This document shows, piece by piece, positions 43,485 through 54,060 of a stretch of DNA of 64,000 nucleotides (position 1 is its first letter; every line of letters begins with the position of its first letter). Source of the stretch: Takakia lepidozioides (lineage: Eukaryota; Streptophyta; Takakiopsida; Takakiales; Takakiaceae); NCBI GenBank assembly GCA_030704615.1, contig CM060734.1:21390001-21454000 (forward strand), in the 5' to 3' direction. Below the pieces are notes generated by a model. It worked only from the letters and a program-made list of their open reading frames with translations, made no database searches and had not been told where the DNA came from. The translations under genes were made by a program, and so were the position numbers.

Positions 43485-44831
43485 ATGAATGGAGCAGAAG
43501 CAAAATGGAGAGGGGCAGGGGCACATCAAAAGCGGGCCCGGGTAGATGAGGCAGAAGAGGTGGTGGGGAAGCAGAGTGCGCAATTGAAGAAGTGGATGGA
43601 TCCCGTGCAGGGGATGGCGAACGTGAGACATGAGTTTGGGGAGCACGGGGGCGTCAACATGTCAATTGAAGCTTCTTCTACCTTCACAGTCATGGAGCCT
43701 GAGACGATGAGCAAATTGTTTGCGGGCCAGCTTGGCCCTGATCGTGATTTTTACATCTACAGCCGTCATTTCAATCCTACAGTTCTGAATTTGGGCAGGC
43801 AGATGGCTGCCATGGAGGGTACAGAGGCTGCCTACTGCACAGCCAGCGGAATGTCCGCCATATCTGGGGTGTTGTTGCAGCTCTGCAGCAGTGGGGACCA
43901 TGTCGTGGCCTCCAGTCGCCTGTATGGTGGTACGCACGCCCTCCTTGCGCATTTTCTCCCTCGTACCTGTAATATCACCACCACCTTTGTGGACATCGAA
44001 GACCTGGACGCAGTTCGCAAGGCTATCACGCCAGGCACCAAGGTGTTCTACTTTGAGTCCATGTCAAATCCGCAGTTGGTGGTGGCGGACATTCCGGCTC
44101 TTGCAGGAATTGCACATGAAAAGGGCGTGAAGGTGGTGGTGGACAACACCTTTGCACCCCTGATGCTGTCGCCTGCACGCCTGGGTGCTGATGTAGTGCT
44201 GCACAGCCTGTCCAAGTACATCAGCGGCGCCAGCGATATTATTGCAGGTGCTGTGTGCGGGCCTGCGGATTTGGTGAGTGCCATGATGGGATTGCACCAG
44301 GGTGCACTGATGCTCCTGGGCCCGACCATGAATCCCCAAATCGCGTTTCAGGTGTCGCTGCGCTTGCCACACCTTGGAATTCGAATTAAGGAGCACTGTG
44401 AAAGAGCTCTCATCTATTCACGGAGGCTGAAGAAGCTTGGCTTGAAAGTGATCTACCCGGGCCTTGACGACCATCCTCAACATGATTTGCTGAAGGGGCT
44501 GTTGAACGAAGGTTATGGGTTCGGGGGCATGCTGTGTTTGGATCTGGAGAGCACAGACCGCGCCAACGACTTGATGCGACATCTGCAGAACTTGTCACAG
44601 TTTGGCTGGATGGCCGTCAGCCTGGGCTACCATGACACGCTCATGTCGTGCTCTGGATCCAGCACCAGCAGCGAGCTCAGCAAGGAGGAGCAAGCTGTGG
44701 CTGGGATCTCAGCGGGGCTGGTGCGCATGTCAATTGGTTTCACTGGCTCTGTTGAGAAACGATGGAGCCAGCTACTGGAAGCTCTCGTCTCTCTCAAGCT
44801 TGTTTCCGAAGGGGCCAAATGGCAGGATTAG
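43485..44831 (+). CDS. MGL: Methionine gamma-lyase (PLP enzyme)
   Basis: The enzyme splits L-methionine into methanethiol, 2-oxobutanoate and ammonia, feeding isoleucine synthesis and sulfur recycling in the plant cytosol. The 448-residue frame is one exon with no break. Visible signatures of the Cys/Met-metabolism PLP family are YSRHFNPTVLNLGRQMA, AYCTASGMSAISG, the Asp-Asn-Thr-Phe cofactor strand in VVVDNTFAPLMLSP, and the PLP lysine in VLHSLSKYISGASD. The C-terminal MSIGFTGSVEKRWSQLLEAL is typical. No targeting peptide is evident; the first 20 residues are hydrophilic. The start ATG follows an A-rich context and precedes the family's usual N-terminal extension. It looks fully functional and is the best host gene in the window. 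Cystathionine gamma-synthase or beta-lyase are less likely, because those carry plastid peptides. Confidence 0.93.
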   Translation: MNGAEAKWRGAGAHQKRARVDEAEEVVGKQSAQLKKWMDPVQGMANVRHEFGEHGGVNMSIEASSTFTVMEPETMSKLFAGQLGPDRDFYIYSRHFNPTVLNLGRQMAAMEGTEAAYCTASGMSAISGVLLQLCSSGDHVVASSRLYGGTHALLAHFLPRTCNITTTFVDIEDLDAVRKAITPGTKVFYFESMSNPQLVVADIPALAGIAHEKGVKVVVDNTFAPLMLSPARLGADVVLHSLSKYISGASDIIAGAVCGPADLVSAMMGLHQGALMLLGPTMNPQIAFQVSLRLPHLGIRIKEHCERALIYSRRLKKLGLKVIYPGLDDHPQHDLLKGLLNEGYGFGGMLCLDLESTDRANDLMRHLQNLSQFGWMAVSLGYHDTLMSCSGSSTSSELSKEEQAVAGISAGLVRMSIGFTGSVEKRWSQLLEALVSLKLVSEGAKWQD

Positions 44832-47130
44832 GGTGAGAGGCTGCAGCATTACTCTGACTAAGTTAGTGCCTGTTTTTGGAGGCATGCAAGAAGCAAACCT
44901 TTGTTGCCTTGTGTAGCAAGCATGTTTGTATTTCCTGAGCACCTAAAGCGTACAAGCTTTACCATTTCTGTATGAAAACAGATTGATCTACAGTGATGTG
45001 AAATGTGTTTGTCATCTTGAGTTGTGTGTAATGCGGCCACGAATTGTTTAAGGAAAAGACATGACAATCTCTATTCGCTTGGTAGTTCAGACCACAGCTG
45101 GGAGAGTACATGCAGTTTCATGGCGGTGCTGATTTTGAACCATAGCACCCTCTCTCTTAGGGGCTGTGCTGTTCCGTTCACTTGATATAACTGCAGGCTG
45201 CTGTTACATGTGTGATGTATGTTCTTACATACTAGATTTCTTCTACCATTAGACTGGCTTAGAGAGAAGTAACTTTGACTACTCTAACATCTAGCTATTT
45301 CAGAGTGGGTCTTGTTTTCTCCTGTCCCACCCTGCAAGCAATGGGTGTCTGCTGCCAGTGTGACAGCAACTTCCTCATCTATCTTCCACATCTGGAAGTG
45401 AGTTCAAACAAGTGTGGGGGAGAGGAAGATGGAAGAGTACAACAGCCCACATTGAAATTCTTCACAGGCCATGTCCCAGTTCAACAGGTATGTCCATTTT
45501 ATCTGAAGCAATCTTCAATCTGACTGCAGATAACCCCAAATACAAGAAAGTTGAACCCCAGTCCTCACAAGCTGGTCCTTTGGTTCAATTGAACTTCTTC
45601 CAAGTGTTGTCCCCTCGGCTCTAAGCTGTGTGACTCTTGTTTTTATGAAAAAACCTCTCATTTACAGGTACTACTACCAGGTCTATATTGCCAGTTGGAC
45701 ATTCCATTCACATGATAGATGTGATCATCAAGGTGCAGAGAAAGAACAGTGACATGGTATTGCAAAAGGGAGTTTTATAAAATTATACTGAAGTTTGAAG
45801 GGATTCAACCAGATTCCCGATAATAGACATCACTGCAAACCTCTGGTTCCAATCTTTGGAAGATATTCTCAACACGAGCCTCAGTCCTCCAGCATGTAGA
45901 CTTCAATTCTTTGGCCAGTTTGCCAAAATAAGTAAGTTTGGCACCTGCATCGATATCATCAAAATATTCCAATTGCTAGTATCTGTTCCAGTTACAATGG
46001 GTGGGTTAGCAAATCAAACCTTCTTTTGCATAATACAACAATGTTCAACATAAGGCCGATCCATCCAGTTTCTTTTATTGATGCGAAGTTGCAACTGCTA
46101 GTAATTGCCACCAAAACCATCCCCCTTCAGAATCCATGCCAGTTTCCTGTACAGTTATAGCATGGCACTGATGCCAAATTTTTCAATGTGCTCCACTGCC
46201 ATTGGAAACATTATAGACAACTCAGACTATGATAGGGGCTGAAACCCTTGCTTTCTCTGTTCACAGTCGCTGAATATGCTCAGTGATACACTTGTCAACT
46301 AAGTAGATACAGTACATGGAGGCAACCTTGGAACCTTGGAACCTTGGTTGGAACCTTGGCAACCTTTGCAAAGATCATCAAGCAGGTGCAGTATCTGGTT
46401 GAGGAAGCTTGGACAGGTCTGGAATCCACAACAACAGTGCCACCGAGGCACTAGCAAACATGAGGCGCCGTGGTGCCCACTTGACACATGCAGGCACCCC
46501 TGCATTGTTGGTCTAACAGGCTACCTGCAATGCCACAAGCCCCCTCCACTTTACACATTCTTCCTTTAAACACCACTATGTATATCACAGTATCCCTCAC
46601 CTACATCACCTTCATGATGCTCCCAGAACATTATCACTCTTAAAAAGGATACCTACCTCAGAGACAGAGGATGTGTGCCATGTCCGGAGGCTGCCATCTC
46701 CCGACCCTGCAATGCCACCACCTTGTTAATTCATCCTTTTGTGTGAGAAGCTCATGTGTGAGTCCTTAACTAGAATGCAGCCTATGTAGCTTGTAAATAT
46801 GGATGTGGCTCACAGGTAACAATGTTCCCTGACAATGGCTCACCACATCCATATCTCTGCAACTACCGTAGAGCATGAGTTTTAACCAACCAGCTCTCTT
46901 CCCTGGTGTCAACAGCCACAGAATATAAACTTCAGTCAAACATCCTAGTATGACCTCAAATGTCCATTTGATCATTTTGCATAGTTCTCCATTGAAGAGA
47001 CTAATCCTACATTAACATCTACTTCTCATACTGTTTAGCACCTGAAGATGCCAGTTGTGCATCAAAGTAAGGGCTGCTACTCAAATACAGCATATGCAGG
47101 ACATAACTGGACAGATCAGTAACCCCCAAT
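44832..47130. other. MGL 3' flank and gene-free DNA
   Basis: The first 200-250 bp probably hold the 3' UTR of the lyase gene; no strong AATAAA is seen. The rest shows no recognised gene or repeat, apart from a short direct repeat GGAACCTTGG near 46328-46355. Confidence 0.45.
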
Positions 47131-47133
47131 TTG

Positions 47134-49185
47134 TCACAGACCAGAAATTACGAATTGGGCATCTGGGCTGAATGATGCCTCCAGCGCTCCTCCATCTACA
47201 TTTGGCTCCAGAGTCAACCCTTGAAGCTGCCAACCCCACAACCAGACCCTTCCTTATCAGAGATCGTGAGCTCCCCCACCCCCCAAAATTATATGTTTCA
47301 GTTCTCATTTGGAAATTATGTTGGCATGCTTATGCAGACACAGCACCCATAATGCACATACCTTGCGGCCAGTGTAAGCATCCAGCACATAGATATGGCC
47401 ACTTGTGGTGGAGAGCAGCATCAGCTTGCTATCATTGCTAAACTTCATGCCAGAGACCTCGGCTGTATCACCACCCACCAAGAATGTATCAAAAGGTCCC
47501 CGCACAGCCCATCAATCAGTTCCTTTAGTACACGTATGCAGCAACTGGGATGATAGGGCCGATAGTAACCCCCTCTAGCACCAAAGCAAAACACACAAAC
47601 CTTGTCATAATAGCGCACATCAAAGAGCTTGATCGCTCCACCCTCCATAGCCACTGCAAACACAAGGCCTTGCTGATCATAAGCCACTGCTGGTCTTCCC
47701 CGTACTCGCAGCAGCCCCTGCTTGACAATTTACACCTTATGCCATGGTTAGAACAGCATAGTCTCCCAAGCATGCAGCATCTTCGTTTGTCATGTGCACT
47801 AATTCAACGAGGCAGTGACTGCAGCTGCCTGCTGGACCAATGGACTCATCAGAAACATATAGCCCAGAAACCAGCTACGGCAGGCAGACTACCTAAACAT
47901 GCACAAGCTGTAGTATTTTCAAGCAAGTCGTCAATAAAATAAGATAAGGCATCTCAGAGTACATGAAGACAGAAGGACTCAGAGCTTACGAAGCAGTTGC
48001 AGTGTCGTACAGACGGATTGACTCATCGTCACTAGCAGTCACTAGAAGGTCCTCAGTTCGATGGAAATCCAAAGAATTGATCTTACCTCCCTGCAACCCT
48101 CGCAGAGGTGCAATTCTAGTCACTATCACAGCATCATCCTCTTGATCTGATACAGCTTAGCATTCTTGCCTTCCCCTGTCTCTGGAGAGTGTCCATGTGC
48201 ATGAACTAGAGACTGTGCATGCATCAAAGACTGCAGCTGTGTCTACAGAGGCAGGAGAAAAAGTCCATATAGAGAACACATCCTACGGTGAGTTCCTTTT
48301 TTTCGTGCAGATGCCTTCCCACAATGGAATTGGCCTGGAGTTGGTCCAGCTAATTTTAATTCAAATGTCAGAGAGTGCTGAAGGGTGACCGATGGGTCTC
48401 AACGCTATTTTATCTAGGTCGACACTTTCAGGACTATGTGGCTCAAGCAATGTTTGCAATCCTTTCCTGTTGGCATTTGTGGTGCTTATAGCTTGCAAGT
48501 GCCACTCAAACAACTGTGTTGTTTGTAATAGTTTTCAGGCCTTCGTGCTCCAGTCCTTGGGTCTCCTTGCTTTTGTTAACTCTCACCATATATTATTGTA
48601 TTTGTGTCTCTTTACAGAATCCCACATCACCCTTGAGAACTTATATCTTTTGTCTGCAAATACTCCTTAAGGCAATCACGCCAAGCCCAAATTCTACATT
48701 CATGGTTCCTCTGCTCTCTAGTTCTTTTTCTCTTTTGTATTCCAAAAATTCTCTCCCCTGCCAGAACCACGGTTTGCATATGCAGGAGGAGTAACAAGAG
48801 TGTTTATCAGAGTCTCAGGGGTGTTGCGAACAGTGTATGTCTGCAACTCCACCAAGGCAATTGACTTCTCCAACGAAACACTCCAAACCACAACGCTGAC
48901 AATGGAACATGTCCAAAAAATACAAGGGAGTGCAGGAAGAATCCAAATGAGCTGCAACGAATGAGCGAACACGCTCGGTGAAACAGAAGAAAGGATCGAG
49001 GTTACTCACAATCAAAAGAAGCAGACAGCTCAGAAATTAGGTCCAATGGCAACAGGACAGTGAAAGAAGCCCCAACACAAATCTGGAGCCAGGGGAGGAG
49101 CAAACAAATCAGTCCCATCACATACATAGTCCTTAAAGACGGCCCCGATGCTCATGTTGCGCATCACATTCTCCGTTAGATCCAT
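47134..49185 (-). pseudogene. APRF1/SWD2-like (WDR82 family) WD40 gene, missing exons
   Basis: WDR82/Swd2 proteins are COMPASS-associated WD40 subunits that support H3K4 methylation; the plant member is APRF1/S2L. Exons seen on the minus strand: 49185-49126 (20 codons, MDLTENVMRNMSIGAVFKDY, donor GTATGT); 48090-47990 (GGKINSLDFHRTEDLLVTAS, acceptor GCAG, donor GTAAGC); 47717-47601 (GRPAVAYDQQGLVFAVAMEG, donor GTTTGT); 47499-47362 (GPFDTFLVGGDTAEVSGMKF, donor GTATGT); then 47229-47134 (LEPNVDGGALEASFSP) ending in a TGA. About 90 residues (WD repeats 2-3) expected between 47990 and 47717 are absent from the 270 bp there. The acceptor before 47499 reads GG instead of AG. No C-terminal repeats were found. 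It therefore looks like a decayed gene or partial duplicate. Confidence 0.85.
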
Positions 49186-49474
49186 TATCTCCCCTTCCTT
49201 CCTTCCTCAGACTGGATTCTCCCGTCGCATCATGCTGCAGGCCGACTTCCAATGTCGAAACATCGCCACACTACGCTACACTCTGCCTCGCACCAAGCAA
49301 CACTTCTCCCTCCAGTAGCGGCTTTAGGGTTTCCTTCCTACTTTCTAGGGTTTCTGTATTTTCCAGTTGGCAATTCACGAAAGCTTGCCACGTGTTGTTG
49401 AAGTCTACTTTCTTTTCTTTTTCTTTATTTATTTATTTATTTTGAACAGAAAGGGGACAGTGGCATGTGAAGTC

Positions 49475-49690
49475 TGATTCCGGCGCTATGGGTTTGTTCC
49501 CCTTCCTCTACCGGACTTAACCTTATTTGGGGAATGTAGTCGATAGATGGGCCTGGCAGAGAAGACGGAATCTTGCAAAGAGGACACCACAGACCCAGAC
49601 CTCCAGAACACTTTCATCCAACCACTCAAGCACACCGTTACACCCAATGTACGCTCACGTAAGACCCAAAAAGCCACCACCCTCACTGCC
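49475..49690. repeat. 216-bp segment duplicated at 50136-50352 (copy 1)
   Basis: Copy 1 of a direct repeat covering the presumed intron donor and first intron of the neighbouring unrecognised gene. Compared with copy 2 there are ten base differences, nine of them transitions. Confidence 0.9.
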
Positions 49691-49926
49691 TCCTTGCGCG
49701 CAGTTTCCTCAAAGGTTTTGGCCCAGAACTCCGAGGGCGTGTCCAACAGGAGCTCGGGCCGCGGAATGGGTTCTCCCTCCGGGTAATCAACAAAAACCAA
49801 CTGCTCAGGCAACAGATTGCGCGCAAGCTCACAAATGTAGCGAGATTCCAATGCCAGAGTCTGCTTCAAGCGCGGGACCTCGAATTGATCAAGTTCAAAC
49901 CAACCACGCTCAGAACTGGAAGCCAT
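49687..49926 (-). CDS. First exon of an unrecognised protein
   Basis: ATG at 49926 opens 80 codons on the minus strand: SSERGWFELDQFEVPRLKQT, ESRYICELARNLLPEQLVFV, PIPRPELLLDTPSEFWAKTF, ending KEA at a good donor (GTGAGG). The frame then continues into non-protein-like sequence, so an intron is likely. Composition and start suggest a real host gene, but I do not recognise a family and found no second exon in the 500 bp downstream before the WD40 pseudogene starts. It sits 0.5 kb upstream of that gene on the same strand. It may be truncated. Confidence 0.5.
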
Positions 49927-50135
49927 AGTGCTTGCTTGCTAAACTCTCAAAACACAGAAAGCTCGAGCAGACAAACTTCATCTCTCCCTCTCTGCGCGCG
50001 AGACACAAGCCGCCATTTTGTCACCCCCTCTCCCTTCCATCATGCAGGATCTTCCGTACCCAATCTATTGTTCTCAGGTGCTTCGTACCAACTAAATCCT
50101 CTGTCAACGATTTTAGTTACTCCGCATCTCCACCA

Positions 50136-50352
50136 TGATTCCGACGCTATGGGTTTGTTCCCCTTCCTCTACCGGACTTAACCTTATCTAGGGAATGTAG
50201 TCGATAGATGGGCCTGGCAGAGAAGACGGAATCTTGCTAAGAGGACACTACAGACCCAGACCTCCAGAACACTTTCATCCAACCACTCAAGCACACCGTT
50301 ACACCCAACATATGCTCGCGTAAGACCCAAAAAGCCACCACCCTCATTGCCA
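50136..50352. repeat. 217-bp duplicate of 49475-49690 (copy 2)
   Basis: Starts TGATTCCGACGCTATGGG and ends CACCCTCATTGCC, then diverges. It lies upstream of the gene whose intron it copies, in the same orientation. The stretch 50353-50990 that follows shows no gene; it contains a few TTCATCC words near 50570-50640. Confidence 0.9.
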
Positions 50353-50996
50353 CGGCAGTGAGGTTTAAATAGTATTAGGTCATGATCTAATCCTAGTGCC
50401 GCGTGGCACTTACATATAGGTCCACCAGATGTCCTTCCAGCACAGCCATAGAAAGAAGCCAGATCACCCAGTCCCATCCTAATCTGATCCTAAACTAGCT
50501 GTTAGAATAAGACAGCCCCTAATAAAGCTATCAGTTGTTGCCAGCTCATCCTCATGCGCAAAGTATTAGTTCATCCAGACTTCATCTTGGCTTCGTCCAT
50601 CCCTTAAATCATCCGGAGCGCATCCCTCCTCCATTCATCCATGTCGAAAAGTAAGGTGAGAAGGAATCCCAGCTCCACAGGCCCTTTTGATCAAATTAAT
50701 AAATAAACAAGCGGCTCATCGCGTAATGGCTCCTCCTTATGGTGACTACCTATTAGAATATTATGATGATGATATATGTTGGTAGCAAGGAATGTAATTA
50801 GGTAGTTTCAAAACCAATAAATACAGGTTTATGGTCCGTCCAAAATGCTTCTGTAATGCCAGATATGCAGTGTTGGTGAGGTGCATTTGTCCAAACATGG
50901 TCTAGTTGAGATCCATAAATAGTAGTACTAATTGAGAATTAGAGTTACATGTGAAAAGAAAACATGAATTTTTGTAATTGATTTGTTGTTACGGTA

Positions 50997-51590
50997 TTAT
51001 TCTGTAAAAGATCTACATAGACTCTGCATCTTTGGTACCATGGGGTCTCCGACCATACCAGAGTTTTCATAGATAAGATCGCCCTTCTCAATTTCTGCCA
51101 CTACATGCTCTATAGTGGGGATGTCCAACCCCTCCCTCTCCACAGTAAGAGGCTTCGGTGTAACAGCAAATCGAGTCTGAGTTACCACTGGGGCAACTTG
51201 ATCATCTTGTTGTGCTGGCCATGGTACTGAAGTGACTGCTTTCTCCCTTCGGGCTTCCAGCACCTCATCTTGTGCAGGAGCTATAGAAACATCGTCGTGA
51301 GGGTTCCTTGTGGCAAATGGATCCGCCATTACAATTGCGTCCCTCTTCTGTCTCGTGGACTGGTGCTGCCTCTCTAATCCTCCTTTACCTTGTGAAGAGC
51401 CTTGCTCCTCAACTGCAGTTGTGGTTGCCTCAAACACCCCCATTACCTTGCGTTCTTGCGCATCAAGCAAGCAAGAATCAAAGATAATCTGTGCAATAAT
51501 TGGGCAAGACACAATGATTGGGGACTTGGCAGCAGTAGTCTGTAATCGTTTCATCTCCTCCACTAGACCACTGAGCATCATCTCTGCCCA
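50997..51590 (-). other. Unrecognised 194-residue open frame
   Basis: The minus strand is open from 51590 with MMLSGLVEEMKRLQTTAAKS, IIAQIIFDSCLLDAQERKVM and a Gln/Thr/Val-rich second half ending SLCRSFTE. A helical start and low-complexity tail could be part of a retroelement gag or a host protein. It ends 260 bp before the LTR at 51852. No domain recognised and the start is uncertain. Confidence 0.35.
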
Positions 51591-51851
51591 AGCTACATTC
51601 TCTATCTCCTCTCAAGGCTTTCAAAACCTCCTCCGTAAAAGATCTGCTAAGATACTGTTGGTTTTGTTTCACGGTGACGGCCGCGCGTGGGGCCCTTATC
51701 CTGCGTAAACGTTCCTTGAAAAAAATCCCGCCACGTGTCCCTTCTTTTAGGTGCCCAGATTTCCTTTAGGCTTCTCCCCCCCCACTGCGGCATCTTCTTT
51801 GCTTCCTGCTCCTTTGGTTCGTCTAATCTCGGAAAGATGCTGGAAAGACAT

Positions 51852-53465
51852 TGTTAACCGCTGGTTTATGACTTAGGCAAAACAGGCTAACAACACTACT
51901 GCCCATTTCCTAAGACATGCAACAGAGGTTGTCCGACGGTATGCTTTCAGAAACGATTACGAAGTAATCGTTTTCAGGATAGCTAAGCTATGAACGTCGT
52001 ATGAAGCCATATCACTACAGGCTGCTTAATCAAATTGATTAAGCCTAATCTATAGTCTCTTTGGCATAATAGGCCTTAGTCGAAAGGACTGAAGCCTCTT
52101 TGTTCAGATTAAGCAGATGGTAGTCAAGACAAAACAAGAATTATGCTAAGATGATACACATTCTCACCATATCACGTTCTCTCATAATGCACATTCTCTC
52201 CATCTCACATTCACTCTACACAGAGATATTTCGAATAGCATGGCTTTACTTCAGAGTTCGTCACATCATCACAGAAGTATATCCTGAATACACACTGATC
52301 ACTGATACTCATTGTCACGCACCTCACTTCGGTAAGCTCTCCCCTCAAGTCATAGTACTCGCTTGATGCGCGCGCCTAACTCCCAACCTGGCCGTCGGGC
52401 CAACTTGGAGCTCTGGCTGCTCACCGGGGCATAACGGTCCCCCTTTGATCTCCCAAAGAACCCTCCAACGATTTGGAACCAGCAGAATTCCCTTTGGTAG
52501 TTGGCAGTCCGGAACATCTCCCCACTCTTTGGTCGCTTTCCGGCTCGTTCGCTTACTCACTAGTTTTTGGTCACCAACGGGCTTGCACCGTTCTCGGGGT
52601 TACTACTCCCTATATATACTTCTGTAGCTGTCCGCGGGGGTTTCACAAACAACCATGCCATTTTATGGCGAACCACCACGAACACCCTCGACTCCCGGTG
52701 ATTAGTCGCGGTGAGTCTTGGCGAGTCTTGGCCCACCCACCACGGCCCCTATGGACCGTGATGAGTCCCAAGACTCCCCACGACCCCCACCACGAGGTCT
52801 CCGCCCCAGGGTGAGTTCTATGCCACCCCCACTAAGTCCCGCTAAGCTACCACCACCCCTTGTGGAGCCACCCCCACCGCAACCCGGTGTGCTGGGCTCC
52901 ACCTAGTGAGCGCCTCTGCCTCCTTGAGTGCCTTGGGCACTCAAGGGTGCTTCAGCCCCCCCCCATACCTATCACTGCCACTGCCCCCACCATAGGGACA
53001 GCCCCTCTTGTGTCCCGACCCCCTGCCCTCAAGGCAAAGGGTCACGACACTCATACTCATATCGCTCTCCCTCTAAGTTGTGTGCAATCTTTTTATACTA
53101 TGCTCGAAAGAGCCGTTACAGTTTGCGGTCGTTAATGACCGTTTGCCTAACTGCCTACGTAACCTAAAAGGTTTGCTAAAAAAGTGGCTCGTTGTAGTGG
53201 TCGTGAGCCATAGTAGTAAACGGTCCACTACTCCCTCTATTGGTTAAAGCCGATGCTAACGTGGCCGTGTGATATCGTGGTTCACGGCCCACGGTTACTA
53301 CACTACCCTTTACTGCTCCCGTGGTAATGTACCCTTGTCCCGCCATTTGCTAAGTACTGCGTACTTAGCCGTCTCTGCCTGTGGCCAGGTAGTATACGTC
53401 CATCACTACCCGGTATGTCCCGTTGTGACTCTCGTTGTCTGTCCCTCGTAGCATAGCCGTTATCA
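51852..53465 (-). mobile_element. 3' LTR of the long gypsy element (with nested solo LTR)
   Basis: On the minus strand it begins TGATAACGGC beside the polypurine tract and ends GGTTAACA at 51852. Without the 737-bp nested LTR and its 5-bp duplication it is about 870 bp. Its last 250 bp reappear at 63747-64000. Confidence 0.85.
52313..53049 (-). mobile_element. Solo R-LTR nested in another LTR
   Basis: On the minus strand it runs from TGTCGTGACCC to GCGTGACA, 737 bp, and matches the R-LTR at 28861-29585. CTCAT flanks both sides (52308-52312 and 53050-53054), a clean 5-bp duplication. With no internal part it is a solo LTR left by recombination between two LTRs. Its insertion postdates that of the host element. 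Confidence 0.92.
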
Positions 53466-53486
53466 TTTATTCCCCCCCCTCTTTTG
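53466..53486 (-). promoter_or_regulatory. Polypurine tract
   Basis: On the minus strand AAAAGAGGGGGGGGAATAAA immediately precedes the LTR start TGATAACGG. This is the usual primer site for plus-strand DNA synthesis. Confidence 0.8.
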
Positions 53487-54060
53487 AAATTGTGTCCGCA
53501 CAATTTCGTCTGTTCCTATGCTTGTTGTATCTCTTGGGGATGTAAGGTGGTGGCATGCCTGTCTGCGGGGTAGGAAGTGCGTCCCAGGATTGTCGTGGTG
53601 GCAGCTTCTTGTTCCTGTTGTCGTCACTGTCTGGTTGCTCTTCTGGTTCGTGAGTAGGCCAGCTTTTGTCATCAAGGTGTTCTGCTATTCCGTCCCCACG
53701 TACCATGTCGATTTTTGTGGTCAAGGTTTCTCGGTAGGTTTGCAGCTCCTCCTTGGTCCAGGGTACAATGTGTTTAGTCGCCCTGCTGCCCATTAACCAG
53801 TTAACAGCTTGGATCCATGTTTCTCTGAAAGGGTGGTCGCTGTCCAAGACCAATGTTGAAAAGTGATCCTTCGCCTGGCGCCATGCTTCAGCATACAGTG
53901 GTCTGTTCATGTATGCTGAAGTGCCTGCGACTCTCTCTGGTGCCTGGAATTTGGGTAATTCCCAGTGAGTATCTTTTTCAATACTCTCATAGCGCTTCCA
54001 GCTTCCCCTCATTGTCACGAACATCCGGTACAAGTAACTGCCAATATAAAACTTGGTCAT
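53467..54060 (-). CDS. Extra ORF C of the gypsy element, 197 residues, unrecognised
   Basis: The ATG at 54060 overlaps the end of ORF B by 4 bases (ATGA), a coupling-like arrangement. The protein has an aromatic N-terminal half (KFYIGSYLYRMFVTMRGSWK, QAVNWLMGSRATKHIVPWTK) and a hydrophilic Pro/Asp-rich tail ending in basic residues. No enzyme motif, signal peptide or clear membrane segment. Together with ORF B it may make one product, since the split occurs at the overlap and a one-base shift would fuse them. It ends at the polypurine tract. Confidence 0.6.
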   Translation of the reverse strand: MTKFYIGSYLYRMFVTMRGSWKRYESIEKDTHWELPKFQAPERVAGTSAYMNRPLYAEAWRQAKDHFSTLVLDSDHPFRETWIQAVNWLMGSRATKHIVPWTKEELQTYRETLTTKIDMVRGDGIAEHLDDKSWPTHEPEEQPDSDDNRNKKLPPRQSWDALPTPQTGMPPPYIPKRYNKHRNRRNCADTISKEGGE

